Assembly (NCBI RefSeq): GCF_018100905.1
Contig: NZ_JAGJEG010000001.1
Span: 124,001 to 188,000 of the forward strand
Reading direction: 5' to 3'
Length of the DNA: 64,000 bases
DNA from: Pseudoalteromonas sp. MMG010
GTDB lineage: Bacteria > Pseudomonadota > Gammaproteobacteria > Enterobacterales > Alteromonadaceae
The translations under genes were made by a program, and so were the position numbers. The notes beneath the pieces were generated by a model, which made no database searches, was not told the DNA's origin, and saw nothing but the letters and a program-made list of their open reading frames with translations. Shown one piece after another: positions 34,638-44,617 of the stretch (the first letter of the stretch is position 1; every line of letters starts with the position of its first letter).

Positions 34638-35417
34638 CTAAGGAGTACACCCGACTAAAGAACACATAAGCTCAACCATTTTTAGCCACTGAAATTCAAA
34701 CTGTGCAACAAAGTTACCCAGCGTAGCCCAAATAATAACCAGCCCTGCGACTAAAGTGAAAGGAAAGCCTATTGAAAAAATATTTAATTGTGGCGCTGCG
34801 CGTGTCATTACACCAAACGACATATTAATCACCAACATCGCTGTTAATGGGGCTAGTGACAAAACCAAAGCAGTAGTAAACATCCAGCCACCCCATGTCA
34901 CAATATCCCAATAGTGATCAACTGCCCACCATGTGCCATCAATAGGCAGTACAATAAAACTATGCACAATCATTTGTATCATCATTAAATGACCATTAAA
35001 TACGAAAAACAATAATGTTGATAAAATAAGATAAAATTGTCCGACTGCCGGCACACTTAAACCATTTGAAGGGTCAACGACTGAGGCAAAACCCAAGCCG
35101 GTTTGCATTGCGAGTATTTGCCCCGCCAAAACGAAAGTGTTTAACATTAATGTCGATGCAAAGCCTATCGCAACTCCTATCAGCATTTGCTGAATGACAA
35201 CTAAGATCATTTTAAAAGAGAAGAGTTCGGTAAACGGAGCAGGCTCTAAAGTGGGTACTGCTAAAAAGGTAATTACAACGGCTAGCCCCATTTTTATGCG
35301 GGTTGGAATGTTTTTCGCGCCAATGCCAGCCATGACCATAATCATTGAGCTAATCCGCACTAATGGCAACAAAAAATCACTAAGCCATTGAATAACAACT
35401 GTAAATGGATATTCCAT
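34638..35417 (-). CDS. fliR: Flagellar export protein FliR
   Basis: FliR is an inner-membrane component of the export gate, assembling with FliP and FliQ in a helical core. The 259-residue chain is very hydrophobic with about six segments, including the conserved stretches IGAKNIPTRIKMGLAVVITF near 32 and MLIGVAIGFASTL near 87. It starts three bases after fliQ ends. Confidence 0.96.
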   Translation of the reverse strand: MEYPFTVVIQWLSDFLLPLVRISSMIMVMAGIGAKNIPTRIKMGLAVVITFLAVPTLEPAPFTELFSFKMILVVIQQMLIGVAIGFASTLMLNTFVLAGQILAMQTGLGFASVVDPSNGLSVPAVGQFYLILSTLLFFVFNGHLMMIQMIVHSFIVLPIDGTWWAVDHYWDIVTWGGWMFTTALVLSLAPLTAMLVINMSFGVMTRAAPQLNIFSIGFPFTLVAGLVIIWATLGNFVAQFEFQWLKMVELMCSLVGCTP

Positions 35418-35420
35418 CTA

Positions 35421-35690
35421 CTAGCCTGCAATTTCAGGAATAAGCATAACCAAGCCTGTAAAAAAATCCATCAGCTCTTGAGTAAACCAGTGACCACCCA
35501 CAATGAGTGCACCAATAGTGATTAATAAACGAGGTAAAAAACTAAGGGTTTGTTCATTAATTGAGGTTGCGGCTTGGAATACAGCTACAACTAAACCAAC
35601 CAATAATCCTGGGACAACAATGGCAGACACTAATTTAATAACAACAAAAAGGGCACCACTTAATATATCAACAAATACTTCAGGTTCCAT
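35421..35690 (-). CDS. fliQ: Flagellar export protein FliQ
   Basis: FliQ is the smallest export-gate subunit: 89 residues forming two membrane helices joined by the conserved loop QAATSINEQTLSFLPR. It packs around the FliP-FliR core. The length and motif are typical of the family. Confidence 0.97.
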   Translation of the reverse strand: MEPEVFVDILSGALFVVIKLVSAIVVPGLLVGLVVAVFQAATSINEQTLSFLPRLLITIGALIVGGHWFTQELMDFFTGLVMLIPEIAG

Positions 35691-35724
35691 TAGTCCGCCT
35701 AAATATAGTTAAAAATGCACCCAA

Positions 35725-36465
35725 CTAGCTGCCTAAACCAAAACTTTTAGCTAGAGTACCCATCACTAAGCCCCAACCATCAACCAATACAAATAACATA
35801 ATTTTAAAAGGCAACGAGACTATCATCGGTGATAACATCATCATACCCATTGCCATTAGTACAGAGGCAACGACCAAATCAACTATCAAAAAGGGAATGA
35901 AAAACATAAAGCCAATTATAAATGCCGTTTGTAACTCACTGGTAACAAAGGCAGGAATAAGCACAATTAATGGCGTATCCTCCGGTGAATCTAATTGATC
36001 ATAACCGGCAATTTTAGCAAATGTTTCTAAATCTTTTAAACGAACCTGTGACAACATAAAAGCCTTCATGGGCTCTTTTGCCAGTTCCAGTGCTTGCACT
36101 GAGGTAACCTGCTCATTCAAATAAGGTTCTATCGCTCTTTCATTCACTTGTTGGTAAATTGGCGCCATAATAAAAATACTTAAAAATAAAGACATTCCCA
36201 ACAAAATTTGGTTCGAAGGCGTTTGCTGCAAGCCAATTGCTTGGCGCAAAATAGCTAAAACAACAATAATACGCGTAAACGAGGTCATCATAATAATAGC
36301 GGCAGGAATAAAGCTTAAAGCCGTCATTATCGCTAGTACTTGCAGTGTCACCGAGTAATCTTGTGAACCATCCGCATTCGTTGTAATGTTTAATGCCTCA
36401 ATACCCTCTGCATTTACATTTGGCGCACACACCAATACAAAAATAATTAACAGCCACTTTATCAT
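35725..36465 (-). CDS. fliP: Flagellar export protein FliP
   Basis: FliP forms the pentameric core of the export gate. The 246-residue protein begins with a cleavable signal peptide (about 1-19, ending VNAEG), as in other FliP proteins, followed by four membrane segments with [20 protein letters not shown] and [10 protein letters not shown] near residues 68-98 and [20 protein letters not shown] near the end. It overlaps the fliO end by almost no gap (one base). Confidence 0.97.
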   Translation of the reverse strand: MIKWLLIIFVLVCAPNVNAEGIEALNITTNADGSQDYSVTLQVLAIMTALSFIPAAIIMMTSFTRIIVVLAILRQAIGLQQTPSNQILLGMSLFLSIFIMAPIYQQVNERAIEPYLNEQVTSVQALELAKEPMKAFMLSQVRLKDLETFAKIAGYDQLDSPEDTPLIVLIPAFVTSELQTAFIIGFMFFIPFLIVDLVVASVLMAMGMMMLSPMIVSLPFKIMLFVLVDGWGLVMGTLAKSFGLGS

Positions 36466-36466
36466 A

Positions 36467-36853
36467 TCAGTTCTTTTTATTTTGTTGAGTTTGAGGGTTT
36501 AAAAGCTGACTAAAACGCTTCGCTAATTCAGGCAACTCTTTCTCTGCTAAGGGGGTGTCTAACTTGTGTAAATAGTTAATACTATGAGGTGTAACACCTA
36601 ACAAATGTTGTGCATTATCAATTTCAACAATCATTAAACGTTCTTTCGCGCCCAATGGTAAACTGCGCACCACTTTAAATTCATGACTATTTGCTAAATT
36701 AGGGTTAAGTTTACGAACCAACATAGCAAGAACTATTATTAGTACAAGTACACAAACCAAAGACAACACCATAGAGATTATATCTCCTGATGGTGTTGTA
36801 TCAGATGTCTGGCTAAATACCGAACTTGTTGTTAAGGCAATCAGCATATTCAT
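36467..36853 (-). CDS. fliO: Flagellar assembly protein FliO
   Basis: FliO helps FliP assemble into the export gate. The 128-residue protein has an N-terminal hydrophobic start that may act as a signal or first span, a clear membrane segment (about 25-46) and a small cytoplasmic domain with [19 protein letters not shown] and [11 protein letters not shown]. The ATG overlaps the fliN stop codon (ATGA). Confidence 0.93.
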   Translation of the reverse strand: MNMLIALTTSSVFSQTSDTTPSGDIISMVLSLVCVLVLIIVLAMLVRKLNPNLANSHEFKVVRSLPLGAKERLMIVEIDNAQHLLGVTPHSINYLHKLDTPLAEKELPELAKRFSQLLNPQTQQNKKN

Positions 36854-37248
36854 CGTAATTTTTTAATACGCTCTACTTGGCTAATAACATCAGTTAACCG
36901 AATACCAAATTTATCATTAACAACCACCACTTCACCATGGGCAATTAATGTACCATTAACTAATACATCCAAAGGTTCACCGGCCACACGATCTAGCTCC
37001 ACAACAGAACCTTGATTAAGTTGTAGTAAATTACGAATATTTATTTTAGAGCGCCCAACTTCCATTGAAATAGTCACTGGTATATCTAAAATTGTATCTA
37101 ACTTTCGTTTTTCTTCGCCACTAATCGTTTCATTTGAACCACTAAGCTCATCAAGTTCAGCTACCTGTGCTTCTGCGCCAGCATCACTGCCCTCTGCTTC
37201 TGCAAGTGCTGCGGCCCATTCGTCCATTGTATCTTGCTCATCACTCAT
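36850..37248 (-). CDS. fliN: Flagellar C-ring protein FliN
   Basis: FliN forms the base of the cytoplasmic switch ring with FliM and FliG and also takes part in export. The 132-residue protein has an acidic, variable N-terminal half and a conserved surface-presentation (SpoA) domain (about 52-130: VTISMEVGRSKINIRNLLQL, VNDKFGIRLTDV). It follows fliM by 19 bases. Confidence 0.97.
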   Translation of the reverse strand: MSDEQDTMDEWAAALAEAEGSDAGAEAQVAELDELSGSNETISGEEKRKLDTILDIPVTISMEVGRSKINIRNLLQLNQGSVVELDRVAGEPLDVLVNGTLIAHGEVVVVNDKFGIRLTDVISQVERIKKLR

Positions 37249-37267
37249 AATTTAACCTTTAAATTCT

Positions 37268-38359
37268 CTACCAATCTAAATCTACACCTTCAGAGAGGTG
37301 TAAGTCACCTTCCAGCGCTGCTAATTCAGCCTCTGAATCAATTTTTTTGCCACCTTTAGTAAATACATTTAATTCAGATTTTACTGATTCAGGGCGTTTT
37401 ATTTTTTCACTAATTTGCAAGGCAACATTATCACGAGAACGTCCCATTTTAGCTCTATACGTAGGCAGTTCTTCTACAAATACAGTGATATGCTCTGGCA
37501 TTTCTACAGGTATAATATCGCCCGCTTTAAATTCCATAATTTGCTGTAGACTCAAATCAACTTCAAGTAACTGAGTTGATAACTCTACCTCAACATCCAT
37601 TATTTCATCACGTAACGCTTTACTCCAGCGTAAGTCAGTATCTTCAGTATCTGATTGCACACCCGCATCAAGTAACTCTCTGATTGGCTCTAACATTGAA
37701 TAAGGCAAAGCAATGTGGAAATCACCGCCGCCGCCATCTAACTCAATATGAAAAGAGCTAATCACCACCACTTCTGTTGGACTAACAATATTCGCCATTG
37801 CAGGGTTAACTTCAGAGTCAAGGTATTCAAACGACACATCCATCACCGGTGCCCATGCTTCTTTATAATCCTCAAAAATGATTTTTAGCAGCATTTGCAC
37901 AATACGTCGTTCTGTTGGAGTAAATTCACGCCCTTCTATTTTTGCATGGTAACGACCATCTCCACCAAAAAAGTTATCAACCAAAATAAACACTAAACGT
38001 GCTTCCATGGTGATTAACCCAGTTCCTTTAAGTGGGCGAAATCGCACCATATTCAAACTGGTTGGCACAAATAAAGTATGGATATATTCGCCAAACTTAA
38101 TCATTTGCACACCATTAATAGATACTTCGGCAGTACGGCGCATCATATTAAATAAGCTAATTCGCATATGGCGAGCAAATCGTTCGTTTACGATTTCCAG
38201 TGTCGGCATGCGACCACGCACGATACGATCTTGAGAAGAAAAATCATACTGTAACGTATTCGCTTCGCTCTCACTATCCTCGTGTATATCCTCTTCTTCA
38301 ACGTCATCAACACCGTGTAATAGCGCATCAATTTCGTCTTGGGATAATAAATCGCTCAC
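37268..38359 (-). CDS. fliM: Flagellar switch protein FliM
   Basis: FliM is the switch-ring protein bound by CheY-P. The N-terminal CheY-binding peptide LLSQDEIDALLHG (4-16) is intact, followed by the CheC-like middle domain and a C-terminal SpoA domain (about 255-325). The 363-residue length is slightly longer than enteric FliM because of an acidic stretch after the N-terminal peptide and a C-terminal tail. Confidence 0.97.
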   Translation of the reverse strand: MSDLLSQDEIDALLHGVDDVEEEDIHEDSESEANTLQYDFSSQDRIVRGRMPTLEIVNERFARHMRISLFNMMRRTAEVSINGVQMIKFGEYIHTLFVPTSLNMVRFRPLKGTGLITMEARLVFILVDNFFGGDGRYHAKIEGREFTPTERRIVQMLLKIIFEDYKEAWAPVMDVSFEYLDSEVNPAMANIVSPTEVVVISSFHIELDGGGGDFHIALPYSMLEPIRELLDAGVQSDTEDTDLRWSKALRDEIMDVEVELSTQLLEVDLSLQQIMEFKAGDIIPVEMPEHITVFVEELPTYRAKMGRSRDNVALQISEKIKRPESVKSELNVFTKGGKKIDSEAELAALEGDLHLSEGVDLDW

Positions 38360-38368
38360 TCTAACCCC

Positions 38369-38899
38369 TTATTGCATTACAAAGCCGGTAAATAACACCC
38401 GCTCAATGATTTTGCTACCCTCTACTTCATTTAAAGCACTTTGAACTTTCTCTAGTGCCGCAAATCGTAGCGTTTCTTTGCCTATGGTTGTACTTAGCTC
38501 ATCTGCAGTAGTGGTAGAAAACACACTCAATAATGTGCCCTCTATTAATGGGATATGTTTTTTAGTGGTTTCTTCGTTTTCATTACCACGTACTAAAAGC
38601 TGTACTTTAATTTGCACAATACGATCACGACTCGCTCCTGGCACATTAAAAACAAAAGGCCTTGGCATAGCCACATATATGGCAGAACCGATTTGAGCCC
38701 CATCTCCTTGCGCTGCAACATTTTCACTACTCTCGGTTAGTGTGCTTTCGTCATCTAAAGTCTCTGCGGGTGTATCTGAATCCGACATCAAGAAGTACCC
38801 ACCGATACCCGCGGCTAATAATACAACCACAGCAATAATGATGATAAGTTTCTTTTTGCTCTTTACTGGTTCTTCAATTTCTAAACTTTCTTCTGCCAT
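38369..38899 (-). CDS. fliL: Flagellar basal body-associated protein FliL
   Basis: FliL is a single-span inner-membrane protein near the stators that raises motor output under load. The 176 residues contain a basic cytoplasmic start, a membrane segment (about 16-34), an acidic linker and a periplasmic domain that ends TGFVMQ, as is usual. It follows fliK by 55 bases. Confidence 0.95.
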   Translation of the reverse strand: MAEESLEIEEPVKSKKKLIIIIAVVVLLAAGIGGYFLMSDSDTPAETLDDESTLTESSENVAAQGDGAQIGSAIYVAMPRPFVFNVPGASRDRIVQIKVQLLVRGNENEETTKKHIPLIEGTLLSVFSTTTADELSTTIGKETLRFAALEKVQSALNEVEGSKIIERVLFTGFVMQ

Positions 38900-38954
38900 A
38901 ACGCTTCCTTTGTTAAAGGGTACCTACTTGTTTTAACTATTATAATAGCAGTAC

Positions 38955-40841
38955 TTAGGCATAGTAATCTATTGATGATGAAGTTTGTTGTCGAGAACTT
39001 TGCAAAGTATTTTGAGATAATGTGTTATTTTCATCCTGAGCAGCCTCTTTTTTAGTAAAAAAGCCTGGGTTATTCTCTGACTCACCATTGCCTCCTGCTG
39101 AGCCTGACTGCTCTTGAGAAATCGAACTTTCGCCTAACTCAATGCCTTGTTGGGCAAGCATATCTCGTAATTTAGGCATTGACTGCTCTAACGCTTCTTT
39201 GGCTTGCTGATTTTGCACTACAAAATTAATTTGTGCTTGTTCAGCATCACTACGAATACGAATTTGCATACTGCCCATTTCAGGTGGGTCCAATCGAATT
39301 TCAGCTTCTTTATTATTAATACTTAACATCGTGCTGACACGTTCTTGTAGCATTTTAGCCGCATCACTTTTTATTAGGCTGACAGTTTGTAACTGTTCGC
39401 TATCTAAACCTGTTTGTTTAGTTTGGCTATTAGCTTGTAGTTGTTGTGATTGTAATAATTGGCTTTCATCAAATTGCTGTTCAATACTTTCTTGTATATC
39501 TGTTTGTGTTTGCATCGTCGTGGTTATTTCAGAAAATAACTGCGTAACTCGCTCACTGCGTAAGCCCATATTTTCATTGATTTTTTCAGCCTTTACTAAC
39601 GAAGATAATAACGCTTGCTCATCTTGTATTACATCATCAGCTACAATCTCAGAAGCAACTTCAGATACAATATCAGAAGCAACTTCAGCTACAACATTAC
39701 TGTTGTTATCAATATTATTAAAGTTAATATTATTTGGGTTAACTAAACTTTCGTTTCGTCCCGCTGTATTATTCGCCAATATATTGGTTGATATTTTACT
39801 CTGTGTGTTAAGCGCCTCATCTAAATCGGCAATAACAGTATGGAGTTGAGCTGTTTGCTCAGTGTTAATTGGTTTTTCATCAACAAAGCTTTTAAGTTGC
39901 CCCAACAATTGCGATTTTTCAGTATTAGATAACGACGCCAACTCTTTATTTAAATCTAATTGACTAGGCGTATCAGAAGGTAATGCTTTTTCAGTTTGTT
40001 GGTTAGCACTCACATACTGTGATAATAGATCTTTTAACGTCGTTGCTTTAGTTGCGTTTGTTTCACTAGCCATGCTTTGTAATTGTGTTTTTAACTCTTC
40101 ATTTTGTTCTAAAGTTAAACCTGCTAGTAGTTCATCCGATTCTATTGCTTCGCTACTATTATCAACTAATTTTGTCACTGACGTTAAAATACTTGTTTGC
40201 ATTTCATCATCATTAACGGTTGTCATTTGCGATAAGTTTTGTTCACTTTCTTGAGCTGACATCTTATTTATCGCTAGAGTCGCCGTTGTAAATAAACTTA
40301 AATCATCTGCATGCACATCAATAGGGTCGTCGATAATTGGAGAAATACCCTCTTTAGGCGGCACTGCAACGGGCATTAATTGATTAATATCAAATTGTGG
40401 ATCATGGCCCACCAAATGAACATTTATTGAAGTATCGATATTATTTGCGGCATTTATTTGCTCAAGCATATCACTGCCTATTAATGCCTCTTCACTTTCA
40501 TCAATTAAATCTTCGCTGCCTATTATCTCAAGGTCGTTATTATCAGCTAATAGATCGTCAATAAAGTGTGGTTCAGTGTGTTCATCATCAATAAAGTGCG
40601 GTTCAGTTTGCTCATCACCACTTTTATTCATAGACGCTAAAGAGTGCTCTTTATTATTGGTTGAAGGAATTGTTGGACTGGCGCCATTTTTTTTCAACTC
40701 AGCTTCAACCTGCCCATTGGCAGTGGTAAATTGCTGAAAAAAATCCCCTTCCATACTTTCACTATTGCTTGGTAAGTCACTGTTTTTCATTAATGAGCTT
40801 GGATCAAGCTCTGTAAAAGTTAACTGTACTGTATCAATCAT
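38955..40841 (-). CDS. fliK: Flagellar hook-length control protein FliK
   Basis: FliK measures the hook during export and triggers the FlhB specificity switch. The 628-residue protein has a long acidic, Q/N/S-rich N-terminal region that is poorly conserved, and a C-terminal Flg_hook domain (about 490-590) with AEIRLDPPEMGSMQIRIR and LRDMLAQQGIELGESSISQ. A 10-residue unit is duplicated near residues 75-95. It occupies the normal place between fliJ and fliL. A second FliK-like protein is encoded at 16875-19034. Confidence 0.95.
   Translation of the reverse strand: MIDTVQLTFTELDPSSLMKNSDLPSNSESMEGDFFQQFTTANGQVEAELKKNGASPTIPSTNNKEHSLASMNKSGDEQTEPHFIDDEHTEPHFIDDLLADNNDLEIIGSEDLIDESEEALIGSDMLEQINAANNIDTSINVHLVGHDPQFDINQLMPVAVPPKEGISPIIDDPIDVHADDLSLFTTATLAINKMSAQESEQNLSQMTTVNDDEMQTSILTSVTKLVDNSSEAIESDELLAGLTLEQNEELKTQLQSMASETNATKATTLKDLLSQYVSANQQTEKALPSDTPSQLDLNKELASLSNTEKSQLLGQLKSFVDEKPINTEQTAQLHTVIADLDEALNTQSKISTNILANNTAGRNESLVNPNNINFNNIDNNSNVVAEVASDIVSEVASEIVADDVIQDEQALLSSLVKAEKINENMGLRSERVTQLFSEITTTMQTQTDIQESIEQQFDESQLLQSQQLQANSQTKQTGLDSEQLQTVSLIKSDAAKMLQERVSTMLSINNKEAEIRLDPPEMGSMQIRIRSDAEQAQINFVVQNQQAKEALEQSMPKLRDMLAQQGIELGESSISQEQSGSAGGNGESENNPGFFTKKEAAQDENNTLSQNTLQSSRQQTSSSIDYYA
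40558..40617 (-). repeat. 30-bp tandem duplication inside fliK
   Basis: Two 30-bp units in register with the reading frame encode DEQTEPHFID and DEHTEPHFID; they differ at few bases, suggesting recent slippage in the variable part of fliK. Confidence 0.8.
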
Positions 40842-40949
40842 CGCTGTAAACCACCTAATTCAAAGAGGCAACTGATTACCGAAGTATGCCAAAATAAAGT
40901 CTTGTGTGTATTTAAAGCAATTAATGTGCCGAAATGTTAATCAAAATGA

Positions 40950-41396
40950 CTATTGTGCTTTTTGTCGCTGGTAAAATTGATTAGACGAAAATTCATCAAG
41001 CATTTTTTGTTCATTTTTATTTGCCAGTGCCAATGCTTTTTGCTTTTGTTTTTCAATGAGCATCGATACCGCTTTTGCTTTAATTTGTTGTTTTAGCCAT
41101 AACGATTTGCGCTGACCTACCACTTGCTTTGCGGTATTAACTGTTGCGGCTTGTTGTTTAATTGCTTCTTCTATTTTTGCAATAAAAGCATGATATTGAC
41201 TAAACCCTGCACTTGATAAACCCGACTGTCCTTTAATATGTAACTGCTGCATATATTCAAGACGAAAATCATTTAAGCCTTGCAGTTTTTGTTGGTTAGC
41301 CTGAAAGTTCTGCTGTGCTTGTAAATACCCCAAACGCAGTGATTCTTCTTTATCATTTTCAAGCTTTAGTAATAAATTAAGTTTACTTTTTGCCAT
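40950..41396 (-). CDS. fliJ: Flagellar export chaperone FliJ
   Basis: FliJ is a coiled-coil cytoplasmic protein that links the FliI ATPase ring to the FlhA gate. The 148-residue chain is almost wholly alpha-helical and rich in Q and K, as family members are. It overlaps the fliI stop codon by one base. Identification depends on composition and place as much as on sequence, because FliJ is poorly conserved. Confidence 0.93.
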   Translation of the reverse strand: MAKSKLNLLLKLENDKEESLRLGYLQAQQNFQANQQKLQGLNDFRLEYMQQLHIKGQSGLSSAGFSQYHAFIAKIEEAIKQQAATVNTAKQVVGQRKSLWLKQQIKAKAVSMLIEKQKQKALALANKNEQKMLDEFSSNQFYQRQKAQ

Positions 41397-42730
41397 TATG
41401 CTTGTCCTAACAATTGCGCAAGTCCTTGCAGAGCATCATCATACGTTATGACATCTCGCATCCCTTGTTGTAAAAATTGATTGACTCTAGGCATCATATT
41501 AATCGCTTGATCAAGCATCTTATCAGTTCCTTTTTGATAAGCCCCTAAAGTGATCATATCTTTATTTTGTTGGTACATAGAATACACTTGCTTTAGCACT
41601 CTTGCCTGTTGCATATGTTGCTCAGAAACGACCTGAGGCATCACCCGCGAAATTGACTTTTCAATATCAATGGCAGGGTAATGACCGCTATCTGCTAACT
41701 CTCTAGATAATACAATATGCCCATCTAAAATAGCGCGAGCAGCATCAGCAATAGGGTCTTGCATATCATCCCCTTCACTTAATACGGTAAAAAAGGCTGT
41801 AATCGAACCTTGCCCTTCACCGCCATTGCCTGCCCGCTCGACTAACGCAGGCAGTTTTGCAAATACCGAAGGTGGGTATCCTTTGGTAGCCGGTGGTTCG
41901 CCAACCGCTAATGCAATTTCACGCTGCGCCATGGCATAGCGCGTAACAGAGTCAAGTAACAGCAATACATTCAGCCCTTGATCCCGAAAGTACTCCGCAA
42001 TCGTGACTGCACTTTCACAGCCTTTTAATCGCATTAAAGGCGATGCATCTGCAGGGGCTGCAACCACCACAGAGCGTTTACGCCCTTCTACACCTAAAAT
42101 TTCTTCTATAAATTCTTTTACTTCGCGGCCACGTTCACCCACCAGGCCCACTACAATCACATCCGCTTCACTGCCGCGTGTCATCATTCCCAGTAAAACA
42201 GATTTACCCACACCAGAACCTGCAAACAGTCCCATACGCTGACCTTGTCCTACCGTTATGACCGAGTTAATTGAGCGCAGCCCAACATCCATAGGTTGGC
42301 TAATGGGTCTTCGAGAAAGTGGATTTATGGGCTTTTGAGCAAATTTTAAATAATGTTCAGCATTCACTTTACCTAAGCCATCAAGTGGGCGGCCCAAACC
42401 ATCCACTACACGTCCTAATAAGCTCATACCAACCGGTAAACCCGCATCGTTAACTTGGGGGATCACACGCGCCCCTGGTAATACACCAGAGATATGATCA
42501 TTTGGCATTAAATAAAGTGTTTTATCGTTAAACCCCACCACTTCAGCATCAACAAAGCCGTTCATGGTTTCAATTTTACATTGACTTCCAACGGCTGCTC
42601 GCAATCCTTTTGCTTCAAGTGTTAAACCAACAACACGTGTTAAAATACCCGCAACAGCAGGCTTTACAGGGGAGATAAATTGTTGATACTCAGATAAGCG
42701 ATCACTGAGTGAAGAAGTTGAAGCTGTCAT
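41396..42730 (-). CDS. fliI: Flagellar export ATPase FliI
   Basis: FliI is the hexameric ATPase that helps unfold and deliver export substrates; it is related to F1-ATPase beta. The 444-residue protein has Walker [16 protein letters not shown] (about 168-182), Walker [17 protein letters not shown], and the conserved RRVMP-like SISRVMPQV. It follows fliH by 18 bases. Confidence 0.97.
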   Translation of the reverse strand: MTASTSSLSDRLSEYQQFISPVKPAVAGILTRVVGLTLEAKGLRAAVGSQCKIETMNGFVDAEVVGFNDKTLYLMPNDHISGVLPGARVIPQVNDAGLPVGMSLLGRVVDGLGRPLDGLGKVNAEHYLKFAQKPINPLSRRPISQPMDVGLRSINSVITVGQGQRMGLFAGSGVGKSVLLGMMTRGSEADVIVVGLVGERGREVKEFIEEILGVEGRKRSVVVAAPADASPLMRLKGCESAVTIAEYFRDQGLNVLLLLDSVTRYAMAQREIALAVGEPPATKGYPPSVFAKLPALVERAGNGGEGQGSITAFFTVLSEGDDMQDPIADAARAILDGHIVLSRELADSGHYPAIDIEKSISRVMPQVVSEQHMQQARVLKQVYSMYQQNKDMITLGAYQKGTDKMLDQAINMMPRVNQFLQQGMRDVITYDDALQGLAQLLGQA

Positions 42731-42748
42731 AACAAACCAATAAAACGA

Positions 42749-43573
42749 TCAGATACCACTGCTATGCAAAAAGCTATCCAATGTTTCTTTGACACGTGTT
42801 TGCAAACGCATATCAAGCGATGACTGCGCCGTTTTCACTTCACAACCACCACGTTCTAAAGTGGGCTCAGGAATTAATTGCCAATGATTATCTGCTATCG
42901 CTTGTTCGCCGTAGCTTGTTTGTATAAATGCTAAATCTTCTGGATGTAAATGAATACGTACTTTTTCTTGCTCACTATTGAGTGCGTCAATACTGTGCTT
43001 TAACGTGTGTAAAATAACAGATTGGGAAATACTTACCTCTTGGTAAATAATCGACTCAGCCAACATAACCGACAATTGAACTAACTGTTTTTCTGCAGCT
43101 TCGTCCACTTTAGCTAAAGGTGCATTTAACGCATCTAACACCGTTTTTAAGCCCTTTAATTGCTCATCAAGTAACGGCTTTATTTCATCTTTGCCTTGCG
43201 TTTTACCAATCTCAACGCCTTCCTTGTAACCCGCTTCTTTACCCTCAGTGACGCCTTTATCAAAACCATCAATGTAGCCTTGTTCATGCCCTTGCTTTAA
43301 ACCTTCATCAAAGGCATCTTGTCTTATACGTTCAAGCTCAGCCATGGTTAAGCTAGGCAGGTCGGGTTCTTGGTTTTGTGGCTCAGGTTCTAAAGCCTCT
43401 TCTTCAATCTGCTCTTTTCTATATAACTGTGATAATGGGGTCCCAAAAGCATTGGAACGATCACCAAAGCTGCTTTCATCTACTTCTACATCCGGAATAT
43501 CCCAATGCTTAAGTAGCTCTTGCTCTTCTTCGGCGTTCAGCATTCTGCCTTTTTCAATCGATGATTTAGCCAT
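42749..43573 (-). CDS. fliH: Flagellar assembly protein FliH
   Basis: FliH binds and restrains FliI and tethers it to the C-ring. The 274-residue protein contains the GxxxG-type repeat stretch in the middle (LKQGHEQGYIDGFDKGVTEG and the following KEAGYKEGVEIGKTQGKD, about 93-130) that is characteristic of FliH, and a C-terminal domain similar to the peripheral stalk of V/F-ATPases. It is in the normal fliG-fliH-fliI order. Confidence 0.95.
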   Translation of the reverse strand: MAKSSIEKGRMLNAEEEQELLKHWDIPDVEVDESSFGDRSNAFGTPLSQLYRKEQIEEEALEPEPQNQEPDLPSLTMAELERIRQDAFDEGLKQGHEQGYIDGFDKGVTEGKEAGYKEGVEIGKTQGKDEIKPLLDEQLKGLKTVLDALNAPLAKVDEAAEKQLVQLSVMLAESIIYQEVSISQSVILHTLKHSIDALNSEQEKVRIHLHPEDLAFIQTSYGEQAIADNHWQLIPEPTLERGGCEVKTAQSSLDMRLQTRVKETLDSFLHSSGI

Positions 43574-43576
43574 AGC

Positions 43577-44617
43577 CTACAGGAACTCCTCACCACCACC
43601 GCCGCCTAGCTGAATCTCACCAGAATCAGAAAGTCTTCGCGCAGTCGCTAAAATTTCTTTTTGTGCTGCCTCAACTTCACTAATACGTACCGGGGCCATT
43701 GCCTCTAAGTCATCTGCAAGCATATCTGCAGCTCGCTTAGACATATTACCTAAAATTTTATCTTTAAGTGCATCATCTGCACCTTTAATGGCTTTCATAA
43801 GCACATCTTGTTGCACTTCACGTAATATGGCTTGAATACCGCGGTCTTCAACATCCATCAAGTTTTCAAAAACAAACATTAAATCTTGAATTTGTTGCGA
43901 CATTTCTTCGTCATGTTCACGAATTGAATCCATCAACTGCCCTTCAACATTGGTATCTAGGTAGTTCATTATATCTGCAGCTGCTTTTAAGCCACCCATC
44001 TTCGCCGCTTGCGCACCTGCTTGGCCTGCAAACTGTTTTTCCATAATTTCGTTTAATTCTTGCAATGCAGCTGGCTGAACTTCTTCAAGGTTTGCAATAC
44101 GCATGGTTAAATCTAGGCGTACTTTTTCAGCAAACTGCGCCAAAATTTCGGCAGATTGCTCTGGTTCTAAATACGATAAAACAATCGTTTGAATTTGGGG
44201 ATGCTCGTTACGGATAATATTCGCAACTTGCTTCGAATCCATCCATTTTAACGAATCGAGTCCCTTAGCACCCGATCCCATTACTATCTGATCAATTAGA
44301 CTTGCCGCTTTATCTTCGCCTAACGCAGCGGTTAGCGCATTCTTGATAAAGTCTTCAGACTGAAAACCAATCGTACTAAAGCTTTGAATCTGTTCAATAA
44401 ACAAGTTGTGTACTGCACTTATTTTTGCTTGTGACAAATCATCAAGAGCCGCCATAGCCATACCAACTTTTTGTACTTGCTTTGGCTCTAAATGCTTTAA
44501 TATTTGTGCAGCATCTTCTTCTGATAAACTAAGTAATAGTATAGCGGCTTTATCTACCCCATCTAACTTGTCTACGTCAAAGGCCGCTGGTAATTGTTTT
44601 TGTTCTTGATCAGTCAT
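43577..44617 (-). CDS. fliG: Flagellar motor switch protein FliG
   Basis: FliG is the rotor protein that interacts with the stator (MotA/PomA/MotC). The 346 residues have the usual N, middle and C domains; the C-terminal charged helix with the torque residues is seen as LMFVFENLMDVEDRGIQAIL and the conserved EHPQ motif is present (NEHPQIQ). Its start overlaps the end of fliF by eight bases. Confidence 0.97.
   Translation of the reverse strand: MTDQEQKQLPAAFDVDKLDGVDKAAILLLSLSEEDAAQILKHLEPKQVQKVGMAMAALDDLSQAKISAVHNLFIEQIQSFSTIGFQSEDFIKNALTAALGEDKAASLIDQIVMGSGAKGLDSLKWMDSKQVANIIRNEHPQIQTIVLSYLEPEQSAEILAQFAEKVRLDLTMRIANLEEVQPAALQELNEIMEKQFAGQAGAQAAKMGGLKAAADIMNYLDTNVEGQLMDSIREHDEEMSQQIQDLMFVFENLMDVEDRGIQAILREVQQDVLMKAIKGADDALKDKILGNMSKRAADMLADDLEAMAPVRISEVEAAQKEILATARRLSDSGEIQLGGGGGEEFL

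Noticed and set aside
40842..40915. TGGCATA upstream of fliK as a sigma-54 promoter
   Set aside because: No GC is found ten bases after the GG, so the essential spacing fails.
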